In this document: piece by piece, positions 54,292-63,246 of the stretch
Layout: each line of letters begins with the position of its first letter
How positions within the stretch are numbered: the stretch's first letter is position 1
Origin: Methanococcoides burtonii DSM 6242
GTDB taxonomy: Archaea; Halobacteriota; Methanosarcinia; Methanosarcinales; Methanosarcinaceae
Direction: 5' to 3'
Assembly (NCBI RefSeq): GCF_000013725.1
Contig: NC_007955.1
Location: 248,001-312,000 of the forward strand
DNA: 64,000 nucleotides
The notes under the pieces: model-generated
What the model was told of the DNA's origin: nothing
Database searches by the model: none
What the model saw: the letters and a program-made list of their open reading frames with translations, nothing else
Position numbers and translations under genes: made by a program

Positions 54292-55544
54292 GGATAGCGT
54301 CACTAAATTGCTGTAAATTATAATTAGTCCTGTACCTTTGTTAGGTTTACAACAACAAAAAGGAACAGGACAATGGAATTATACGATTTAATATCAGATT
54401 ATCTTAACGACAGCAACGTTTCCTTGAAACCCCTCATAACATACTTCTTAAACGAAGTTATGGAACAGGAAGCAATAGAACAATCTGGTGCAGGAAAGCA
54501 CGAACGAAGCATAACAAGAACAGCTCATAGGAATGGGTATCGTGATAGGTCACTGACAACAAGACATGGAGAACTTACACTCAAAAAACCACAACTAAGA
54601 GACTTTCCGTTCACGACCCAAGTATTTGAAAGATACTCTCGAACTGAAAAAGCAATCGAAAATGCCATTGTTGAATCATATGTTCAAGGTGTTTCAACAA
54701 GAAAAGTTGAAAAAATAATTTCACAATTAGGAGTGGAAAGTATCTCAAGATCACGTGTTTCAAGGATTGCTCAAGATCTTGACAAAACTGTTCATGGATT
54801 TATGAACAAGCCTATTGAGCATGAAATTAAGTATCTTTATGTTGATGCTACTTATCTAAAAGTTAGAGATCGAGTACGATATGTAAACAAAGCAGTGTTT
54901 ATTGTTGCAGGTGTAAAGAATGATGGATATCGTGAGATATTAGGTGTTAAGATTGCTGACAGTGAAGAGGCTATGTTTTGGGAGGAAATGTTTACCGATC
55001 TGAAAGAAAGAGGATTAAGAGGGGTAGAACTAGTCATTTCAGATGGGCATAAGGGTATCCAAAGAGCTGTTGAAAGGCAATTCTTAGGAGCAAGTTGGCA
55101 AATGTGTATAGTACATTTGGAAAGACTCATTTTAAAGAAATTACCAAGAAAACATCACAAGGAAGCGATGGAATCATTTAAAGAAGTACAGGATGATCAA
55201 ACAAAACTCTTGGGATTGATGGTTGAATGGGATAGACCTGGATTTGAGAAAGCAGCAGAAACAATTGAGAGATTTCAGCATGGATTGACCAATTATCAAG
55301 CATTTCCAAAGGAACATTGGAAACGGATAAAGACAACAAATATGATTGAAAGATTGAATAAAGAGGTCAAAAGAAGATCGAAAGTTGTTGGAGCGTTTCC
55401 AAATGATGAATCATTGATGAGATTAGTGATTGCAGTATTGATCGATCAAAATGAAAATTGGATTACGGGAAATAGATATTTAACGATGGAAGACTAAGCA
55501 TAGAGGGGTACAGGATAAAGTTACAGCAATTAAGGGACACTACC
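54292..55544 (+). mobile_element. IS256-family element, apparently intact
   Basis: The left end GGATAGCGTCACTAAATTGC and the right end, inverted (GGTAGTGTCCCTTAATTGC), share about 20 of 25 bases, and both continue toward a GTCCTGTACC-like inner block. The element of about 1250 bp holds one full transposase. It joins the truncated IS66 copy 2 directly at 55544, while its left flank is unrelated to IS66. That implies insertion into IS66 followed by deletion on the left side. Confidence 0.85.
54373..55497 (+). CDS. IS256 (Mutator-like) transposase
   Basis: The 374-residue protein has the family order of catalytic residues: Asp in YLYVDATYLKVR, Asp in LVISDGHKGI and Glu in RLNKEVKRRSKVVG, plus the conserved CIVHLERLILKKLP block with Cys and His. 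N-terminal MEQEAIEQSGAGKHERS and RNGYRDRS are typical. No lesion is seen, so it is probably active. Confidence 0.95.
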   Translation: MELYDLISDYLNDSNVSLKPLITYFLNEVMEQEAIEQSGAGKHERSITRTAHRNGYRDRSLTTRHGELTLKKPQLRDFPFTTQVFERYSRTEKAIENAIVESYVQGVSTRKVEKIISQLGVESISRSRVSRIAQDLDKTVHGFMNKPIEHEIKYLYVDATYLKVRDRVRYVNKAVFIVAGVKNDGYREILGVKIADSEEAMFWEEMFTDLKERGLRGVELVISDGHKGIQRAVERQFLGASWQMCIVHLERLILKKLPRKHHKEAMESFKEVQDDQTKLLGLMVEWDRPGFEKAAETIERFQHGLTNYQAFPKEHWKRIKTTNMIERLNKEVKRRSKVVGAFPNDESLMRLVIAVLIDQNENWITGNRYLTMED

Positions 55545-56677
55545 TGCAAGATTATTCTCAAATGGAACTTTTAGATCATGCATAAACCTGAGAATATCAT
55601 TTTTATAACCAATAAACCGATCCAGCAGATTTTTTGCTGTGGTTTGTTTAGTTCTTCCTCGCTTCTTTGATTTGGCTTGAAGTTGAGGATTTTCTTCTAT
55701 CCCAATATGAATTATCTGGCCGTACCAATCTTCAAACTCTTTAATTCTCTCTGGTTTCATGCAACCAGACATTTCTCGGATCTGGTCAACTGACTTTTTG
55801 ACATCAATAAGTAGAATATTCATAGCTTTTGACCACAATTGATCATCGTTCTCGCTTACACTTGTTAATTCTCGCAATAGATGAGCATTACAGATCGAAT
55901 GATCACAATCATATTTGTAATATGATTTCCAGAAATCATGAACTACTGTACCATTAAAATTTGGTAAGATTCCCATCGCATTCATTGCGTCAGAGCCTCT
56001 TTTTTGATGAGGATAATAACATGTCATTTTGTTTGTAGAAGCAACATGTAACCACTGTCGTTTTCCTTCTATCCTCATACCAGTTTCATCACAATTTATC
56101 ACAGGAGATTCTATTAAGAAGTTCTTGATCTGCTGTTCGAAATCTTCAAGCGATCTCTCACAATTGCTACATTTGTGTACTTTGTGAATTATAACTTCGT
56201 CAGGAACATCTACCATTCTGAGAGTAGTTCCAGGATGGTCTTTCTGACCACCTGGTTTCTTTCCACTCTTTTTTCGTCTGCTTTTTGTTTTTGGTTTCTC
56301 ATTAATAAAAACATCAGTTGAAGGTGGTTTACTGCTGTTTCGGCTGTTTTTTTTGAGTTGCTCTTCCAACTTTTTAACTCGTTCTTCGAGTTCGGTTATT
56401 CTGGCAGCTTGTAGTTCTATGATCTTTTGTTGTTCAGCAATGATGTCGTACAATGTAGTGACAAGAGTGACAACTGCTTCGGGACCTTGTTCATAAACTG
56501 CTAGGATTTCTTTGCGTTTCGTGTTCATTCACCTCCTGTTTGGCAAAACCAATTGATTTTTTGGGTGTGAACTTAAATAGAATGCTACTACTTGCTTTTT
56601 TCGTAAAAATCCATGTCAGAAGATGAAATAGATTGAGGTGGGGGGATTTTAGCACGCAAAGGTGGCTGAATAGTTAC
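55545..56677 (-). mobile_element. IS66-family element, copy 2 (truncated and internally deleted)
   Basis: The right part is the same as copy 1, ending in GGCTGAATAGTTAC at 56664-56677. About 250 bp of the left end is absent, cut at the IS256 junction, and roughly 310 bp is deleted internally. The deletion joins two ATCTTCAAG direct repeats that flank the missing segment in copy 1 (around 45290 and 45601). The remaining frame (55530-56528, 332 codons) is in phase and keeps the Asp in VHDFWKSYY that copy 1 has lost. Confidence 0.9.
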
Positions 56678-57115
56678 AATAAATCTATTTTTGATGGTAT
56701 TTACCTTTTACTTGGTGAAGATGGTTCAGTCTTAAAAGATGATGGTTCGCCATTTATTCAATATATTTGGGGAAAATCTTGGGTAAATAACCATGCGCAT
56801 GTTTTGCAAGGAACAAATAATGTTTCTACTGAACATCTAATGTTGTTTATGCAAAACCAAAATATAAGTGTTTATGTAACAGGTGCAGTTCAATTGAAGT
56901 TAAATCAAAAAAACATGAATAGTATTCCGTTTATTAATGCTGGTTAATTTATTAATGATGCATTTTACATTTCAATAGCTCCATTATATGCGTTTATGAG
57001 AAATGCTGAGGAAGAAATTAAAGGACTAAGCAATTTGCGTGACACCCTCCTCCCAAAACTCCTTTCCGGTGAACTATCAGTTGAAAATATCAAACTTGAC
57101 GAAGCGGATGCATAA
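56678..57115 (+). pseudogene. hsdS: 3' remnant of a type I restriction specificity gene
   Basis: Immediately after the IS66 end the frame reads IFDGIYLLLGEDG, IWGKSWVNNHAHVLQG, VYVTGAVQLKLNQKNMNSIP, then an in-frame TAA at 56945, and on with IKGLSNLRDTLLPKLLSGEL to a stop at 57113-57115. These are the end of the second target-recognition domain and the distal helical repeat of HsdS. The first two thirds, and any hsdM gene, are missing. Confidence 0.82.
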
Positions 57116-57187
57116 TTCATTATTAAAATTAAAAAACGTTGAAAGTGCTGAAAGTAAATACCCAGAACTAACAAAGGAATGCTACCG

Positions 57188-60100
57188 ATGAATGAAGACG
57201 AACTTGAACAACTCTGCCTTGACTGGTTCAGGGAAAAAGACTGGGATGTACTCTACGGTCCAGACATTGCTCCAGATTCTAATAATCCTGAGCGCAGTGA
57301 TTACCATGAGATAGTTCTAAAGCAGTATTTGCGGGAAGCATTGGTGCGTATCAATGGGGACTTGCCGGAAAGTGCCATTGAGCAGGCTTTAGCGGTTGTT
57401 TTAAAGCCGGAAGGTTTGGACCTGACCACCAATAATCGGGGTTTTCATCGGTTATTGTTGGAAGGGGTGTCGGTCGAGTATCGTAAAAATGGTGATGGGG
57501 GCGAAACCGATGGGGAAGTGGGTTCGGATCGGGCGTTTTTGATCGATTTTGAGAATTTGGGGAACAATCGGTTTCTGGCGGTCAATCAGTTTACAATTCA
57601 GGGGGTAAAGCAGCCCCGAAGGCCGGATGTTGTTTGTTTTATCAATGGGTTGCCTATTGCTGTGTTGGAGCTTAAGACTCCGAATGATGAGGACGTGAAT
57701 ATCTGGGATGCTTACAGTCAGTTGCAGACCTACAAGGATGAGATAAGCGATCTTTTTGTTTTCAATGAGGCCCTGATAATAAGTGATGGGTTCAATGCAC
57801 GTATTGGGTCACTGACAGCTAATAAGGAAAGGTTTGCACCCTGGCGTACTATTTCGGGTGAGAATGATAAACCGTTATTGGAATGGCAACTGGAGACAGT
57901 TGTGCGGGGGTTCTTTGATAGGGAATTGCTGCTTGATTACCTCCGGTATTTTATACTCTTTGAGAACGATGGCGGAAGCATTGTTAAGAAGATAGCCGGG
58001 TATCATCAGTTCCATGCTGTGCGTGCAGCAGTGGAGGCAACACTAATAGCCTCACAGCCGCCGGATAAACATATTGCTTATGATGAGCGTGCAACCTATG
58101 GCAGAGAAGTAGTACCTGGGAGCAAAAAGGCCGGGGTTGTCTGGCATACTCAGGGGTCCGGGAAGAGCATCTTAATGTGCTGCTATGCAGGTAAATTATT
58201 GCAGCAGCCGGAAATGAACAATCCTACCATATTGGTAGTGACCGACCGTAATGATCTGGACGGACAACTGTTCAAGACCTTCTCCAACCTGCAAGAGTTG
58301 TTCAAACAAAGACCGGTGCAAGCTCAGGATAGGGAAGAGCTACGTCTGATGCTATCGGAAAGGGAATCCGGCGGGATAATCTTTACCACCATACAGAAGT
58401 TCTCACCGATCGGGGATGAGACCACACATCCGATCCTTAACTCCCGTCACAACATCGTGGTGATCTCGGATGAGGCCCACCGCAGCCAGTATGGTAGCAA
58501 GGGTCGCCTGGTTGACATAAAAGATTATGACGGCAATGTGATCGGCAGTAAAACGGTATTCGGATATTCCAGATATCTGAGGGATGCTTTACCAAATGCT
58601 TCATTCATCGGGTTTACAGGCACACCTATCTCATCACAGGACAAAGACACCTATGATGTATTTGGAAGGGAAGTCTCGATATATGATATTCAGGATGCTG
58701 TGGATGATGGTGCGACCGTGCCCATTTATTGCGAATCCCGCCTGGCCAGGCTTGACCTGAACAATGCCCAGATCGAGGAACTGTCCTCAAAGGTCGAAGA
58801 AATAGTAGAAGACGAAGAAGATATCTCTGATCGTGAAAGGACCAAAAGCGAATGGAGTCGTCTGGAAAAACTTGTAGGGACAAAACCACGTATTCAGCAG
58901 ATTGCTGCCGATCTTGTGCAGCACTTTGAGAAACGCAATGAGTCAATGGAAGGCAAAGCAATGATCGTAGGCATGAGCCGTAGGATCTGTGTGGACCTCT
59001 ATGACGAAATAGTGGCATTGCGTCCGGCCTGGCATGATACTGACCCAAAAAAATGTGCTATAAAGGTAGTAATGACCGGCTCAGCATCCGATAAAAAGGA
59101 ACTACAGCCACACATTTACAGCAAACAGGTCAAAAAGGATATTGAATACCGTTTCAAGGACAGTGCTGACCCGCTAAAATTGGTCATAGTACGTGACATG
59201 TGGCTCACAGGATTTGACGTACCCTGCTGCCATACCATGTATATTGACAAACCCATGAAGGATCACAATCTGATCCAGGCCACCGCAAGAGTCAATCGGG
59301 TATTTGGCAACAAGCCCGGGGGGCTGGTAGTAGATTACATCGGGATTGCGAACGAACTGAAAACCGCACTCAATAACTACACCGAAGCCAAAGGCAGAGG
59401 TGAACCCACAAGGAATGCTGAAGAAGCCTATTCCAGACTACTGGAAAAAATAGATATCGTGCGTGGGCTTTTCCACGGCTTCGATTACAGTGCCTTTGAG
59501 AGCAATGCCTACAAACTGCTTGTACCCGCAGCAAACCATATCTTAGGACTTGATGACGGCAAAAAGCGTTATCTGGACACAGTACTCGCCATCACCAAAG
59601 CATATTCATTGTGCAGTACTCTGGATGAAGTTGAGCCACTTCATGCTGAGATCGCCTTTTTTGCAGCCATCAGGCAGCCATTGGCAAGTTCACATCTGTT
59701 GATAAAAAACGGACACAGGAAGAAAAGAACTCTATCCTTAAACAGATACTTGACAATTCTGTAATTGCCGAAGGTGTCATTGATATATTCGAACTTGCGG
59801 GTTTGGAAAAACCAGAGATAAGCCTATTATCGAATGAATTTCTGGAAGACATAAGGCACATGAAATATCGTAACTTAGCAGTTGAATTATTGGAAAAGCT
59901 GCTAAAAGACCAGATAAGGTCAAGATCGTCCAATAATGTTGTTCAGGAAAAAAAATACAGTGAACGTTTGCAGGAAACCTTACGCAAATACAATAATCGT
60001 GCCATCGAAACAGCTCAGGTTATCGAAGAACTTATCCAGATCCCAAAAGATTACCGGGAAGGACTGGAACATGAAAAAGCTCTTGGTCTGAACCCTGATG

Positions 60101-60372
60101 AAATAGCATTCTATGATGCATTGGCAGACAATGAAAGTGCTGTACGTGAGCTAGGGGACGAAACCCTCAAAAAGATCGCTGTAGAGATCACCGAAAAGCT
60201 ACGTAGATCCACGATAGTGGATTGGCAGGTACGTGATAGTGTGAGAGCCAAATTACGCATACTCGTTCGCCGAACATTACAACGTTATAAATATCCGCCG
60301 GATATGGCTCCGGAAGCCATCGAATTAGTATTAAAGCAAGCTGAAACGCTTTCAAATTCGTGGACACATTAA
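57188..60372 (+). pseudogene. hsdR: Type I restriction subunit R with one frameshift
   Basis: The gene encodes an HsdR of about 1060 residues, interrupted once near 59675. The first 830 residues carry the nuclease site ([20 protein letters not shown]), Walker [15 protein letters not shown] in [13 protein letters not shown] and helicase motifs to [13 protein letters not shown]. After FFAAIRQ the frame shifts, and the true C-terminal domain continues as [15 protein letters not shown] to a stop at 60372. A single-base deletion explains it, either mutation or read error. The start is ATG 57188 after AAAGGA. No methylase gene is present. Confidence 0.9.
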
Positions 60373-60486
60373 GATATAATATCTAAAATTGGTCGATTTC
60401 AATCATCCCAAAACCAATCACAATGCATTAATAATCTCCACCTCATATTCTTTTTTAGACTTATTCTATGCGTGGGGAAATAACTT

Positions 60487-61050
60487 TTGAAAAGACCAAT
60501 TCTATTATTTTTGCTTGGTATCGCTATAGTAGTATCCGGATGTGTGAACCTGATGGGGGATTCATACGACAGACCATCTCAGGAATACTTCTGGCATGAA
60601 CCGGGATATATGTATCCTAATCAGTACGACCGATCATTGCCTTCAGATATCGCTTCACAATTCGATTCGAATGGTGAACTGATATATTATACAGGGTATA
60701 ATGAGGAAGGGCAACTGATTCCGGCAAGCGGTGGTCCACACTGGCTATATGTGCATGGTGGCAGTTGTGTAAGCTGTCATGGAGTTAGTGGCAAAGGTGG
60801 GATTCCTATAATGATGGGGACTGATATCCCTTCAGATATAAGGTACAGCACCTTGACTGCTGAAGATGAACCTGCAAATGAGGTTGCAGGTGGACATGAT
60901 GAACACCCTGCCTATACCGATGAAACGATAAAAGAAGCCATAAGGGATGGGATCGAACCTGATGGAGAAGAGTTGGATTATACAATGCCAAGATGGGATA
61001 TGTCAGATGATGATATTGAAGACCTCATCAATTATCTGAAGACGCTTTAA
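60487..61050 (+). CDS. Monoheme c-type cytochrome lipoprotein
   Basis: The 187-residue product has a lipoprotein signal peptide (residues 1-20, VVSGC lipobox) and one heme-binding CVSCH motif at about residues 97-101 (GGSCVSCHGVSGKGGIP). A C-terminal region with TIKEAIRDGIEPDGEEL, YTMPRWDMSDDDI and LINYLKTL is typical of class I cytochrome c domains, with Met in TMPRW as likely axial ligand. It should sit on the outer face of the membrane. TTG at 60487 is the likely start. The gene is isolated, with no obvious partner in view. Confidence 0.82.
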   Translation: MKRPILLFLLGIAIVVSGCVNLMGDSYDRPSQEYFWHEPGYMYPNQYDRSLPSDIASQFDSNGELIYYTGYNEEGQLIPASGGPHWLYVHGGSCVSCHGVSGKGGIPIMMGTDIPSDIRYSTLTAEDEPANEVAGGHDEHPAYTDETIKEAIRDGIEPDGEELDYTMPRWDMSDDDIEDLINYLKTL

Positions 61051-61171
61051 TTATTGCCGGTCTTGCATTTTTGCAAGGTTGCATACCCTTTTTATTAAAA
61101 CAAGTTTATGGATAGATACGATCTTCAAAGACCGTTAGGATTCTAAAATAAGAAATTCAAAGATGCTCGTA

Positions 61172-61852
61172 TCAGAGCATCTCATTAACTGCTTCAAGAA
61201 GGTCGTGGGCTCTCTCCACAGGGATTCCTATGATCATCTCGTCTTCTGCGATGTTTGCGAACTTTCTGCTGCCACCACATCCAAGGGTTACGCTGACCTT
61301 TCCTTCTTTGTATGGTTTTACAACACCATCGGCACAAACACTCTGGATTCCTGCAAAACTTGTTTCTACTCTGCCGCCGTGCTTGTATATAAGTGCCTGT
61401 GAAAGCTGCATTACCTGCTTTGGTGTAGTGATTATTACAATTACATCCGGAGCAAATGTTGCATTCTCAAGAGGGCCATAAACAACAGCTTTAATGGAAT
61501 TAGCCTCTAATCTAGTAACACTTTCCATTGTGCGTCTTGCTGCATTGATAGTGTCAAAACGGTTTAGATTTAAATAGGTTTGACCGGTAGATAACTTGCT
61601 TGGCATTTCATTAAGTCCCATTATTGCGGAACCGCCTTTACATGCCTGCTCATCTGCGGTTGCATAGAACTCTCTGCCGGTCTTTCTGACCATGTCCACC
61701 ATCTGGCAGTGCCTTGTAGATTCATCGAGCTTCTCAATACCTTCAGGAATAGCATACCCTTTCGGAATAAGTGAGACAGCAACAGGTTTTGTCTTTAGGT
61801 TGAGTTTTTTTGTGAGTATTTTACCGAATTCGTTTAGCTCTTTGAGATCCAT
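61172..61852 (-). CDS. DUF169 family protein
   Basis: The 226-residue protein matches DUF169: KPVAVSLIP at about residues 22-30, HCQMVDMVRKTGREFYAT, CKGGSAIMGLNEMP, and the C-terminal VTLGCGGSRKFANIAEDEM with YKEG before it. Four or five conserved cysteines suggest a metal or cluster site. Function is unknown. The gene has its own upstream gap of 180 bp with IS debris further off. Confidence 0.85.
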   Translation of the reverse strand: MDLKELNEFGKILTKKLNLKTKPVAVSLIPKGYAIPEGIEKLDESTRHCQMVDMVRKTGREFYATADEQACKGGSAIMGLNEMPSKLSTGQTYLNLNRFDTINAARRTMESVTRLEANSIKAVVYGPLENATFAPDVIVIITTPKQVMQLSQALIYKHGGRVETSFAGIQSVCADGVVKPYKEGKVSVTLGCGGSRKFANIAEDEMIIGIPVERAHDLLEAVNEML

Positions 61853-62039
61853 ATTGATTTACTCCATATTTATACTATATTTATGATCTGAACCGTATAT
61901 AGCTAGTGATTCAGTAGATTTATTATGGTTATGGTGCAAATGTACACAACTGATGATATTTAAGTATTTCTATGTATGGTAAACACTATTCACTACTATC
62001 AATTGTGCTTATTGTGGTTAAAAAAGAATGAAAAATAAT

Positions 62040-62528
62040 GGCTCTGTAGAAATCCTTCATTTTAATAAAATTCAATGAGTGTAATTAATTATTTGAACTT
62101 TTTCACCAAGTTTATTTTTTACGGATTCCTCTATTATTGCTGCATGCGGACAAGGAAAACCAATAGGATTTCCTCTAGTGATACAGGACGCAAGTACTAT
62201 AGTATCAGCACCTCTTTTAACCATTTCTTTGGCTCTGGTTACAACTTTTTTGCCAGGACAACCTCCACAAGAAACCATGCCTATTATTTCAATGTTTTCT
62301 TTAATGCCTTCAAAAGCACATTTCTTTTCTCTTATTATTTTAAAATCCATAGTTCCAGGACACATATCTTCTGTTTGCCTACATCGAATTATTCCAATTT
62401 TCAAAATAAAGCACCACTTTTTATTTGTATAAATATTCTAACTTATTAAATTCCTGTAGTCACATGATATACAAGAAATTTTTATTTAATCTTAGCCCCT
62501 TACATCATTTGAGGATTTCTACAGAGCC
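62040..62528. mobile_element. TIR-framed unit carrying a CGGC-domain gene
   Basis: GGCTCTGTAGAAATCCT at 62040-62056 and AGGATTTCTACAGAGCC at 62512-62528 are perfect 17-bp inverted repeats in the same inward orientation as a whole element of this IS family. Between them lies exactly one gene, with a stop 10 bp from the left repeat and about 110 bp of promoter DNA before the right repeat. No transposase is included. No target duplication could be seen. Confidence 0.65.
62072..62404 (-). CDS. CGGC-domain protein
   Basis: The 110-residue protein has the domain-defining sequence MVSCGGCPGKKVV at about residues 43-56, with further cysteines in IIRCRQTEDMCPGT, KKCAF, LASCITRG and FPCPHA. CGGC proteins occur mainly in anaerobes and are presumed to bind a metal or heavy-metal ion; no activity is established. 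It is framed by IS terminal repeats, so it may be a passenger gene. Confidence 0.85.
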   Translation of the reverse strand: MKIGIIRCRQTEDMCPGTMDFKIIREKKCAFEGIKENIEIIGMVSCGGCPGKKVVTRAKEMVKRGADTIVLASCITRGNPIGFPCPHAAIIEESVKNKLGEKVQIINYTH

Positions 62529-62691
62529 TATATTAGCTAATAATGATATACAGTGTTTTGTATCTATCATTTTCGTGGGCTTTATGCTTCTCATCATTAT
62601 AAGCAGATATAATGATTGCGTAATACTTAAATATTGAGTGCTCTATGAGTTATTTGGGTTATTTAAATATACATAGGGTGTTGTGGGAAAT
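62529..62691. other. Promoter region of the winged-helix gene
   Basis: The 163-bp gap is AT-rich. AGGGTGT at about 62675 is a likely ribosome site for the gene at 62692, and TATA-like TTAAATATACAT sequence lies just before it. I see no other feature. Confidence 0.4.
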
Positions 62692-62946
62692 ATGCGCCGT
62701 GGAAAATTGGAAATAATAGTAGACATTCTCAATGTCGTAAGAAAATCAGATGCAACGAAAACAGCAATTGTTTACAATGCAAACTTGAATTTCAACAGGG
62801 CTAACCAATATCTCATAATGATGATGTGTATTGGTCTTGTAGAAAAAGATATTAACAAATATTCTATTACTGATCTTGGATCTGAATATCTTCACAAGAT
62901 AAATGACGTTAATATGATGTTCTCTTTGGAAAACAACAGTTTTTGA
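62692..62946 (+). CDS. Archaeal winged-helix protein (HTH_45/ArnR1-like)
   Basis: The 84-residue protein is one winged-helix domain: RRGKLEIIVDILNVVRKSDATK, IVYNANLNFNRANQYLIMMM as recognition helix, and GLVEKDINKYSITDLGSEYL as the wing. This matches the archaeal PF14947-type family of small regulators. ATG 62692 was preferred to GTG 62683 because of the spacing to AGGGTG. Its target is unknown. It stands alone. Confidence 0.82.
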   Translation: MRRGKLEIIVDILNVVRKSDATKTAIVYNANLNFNRANQYLIMMMCIGLVEKDINKYSITDLGSEYLHKINDVNMMFSLENNSF

Positions 62947-63246
62947 TCAAATTTTCTCTTTTTATGAGTATTTTTTAGAATTTAGTTTTATCTACAGATA
63001 TTTATCACAGAATTCGATCATTGTCTCTTCCTCTTGCACCTTACCTATGGTTCTAACCCCCAGTTCTGACAATAAATAAGAATTATATATTCTAAACTAT
63101 AGTTCATTCCTCTTTATTACCTTTTTTTACGTTGTATTAATTGCAACTGGAGTGGGGGTCATTCCAAGTGATCCCTTTGTGTGGTGGTAACAACTAGTTC
63201 TACCTCTGAACAGGTGCAAAGTACATAATCAAATGGAGGATACGAT
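62947..63246. other. Intergenic stretch before the secreted-protein gene
   Basis: No gene is visible in these 300 bp. The left half is AT-rich and the right half more mixed. The GGAGG ribosome site at 63236-63240 serves the gene at 63247. I found no repeat or clear hairpin. Confidence 0.5.
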
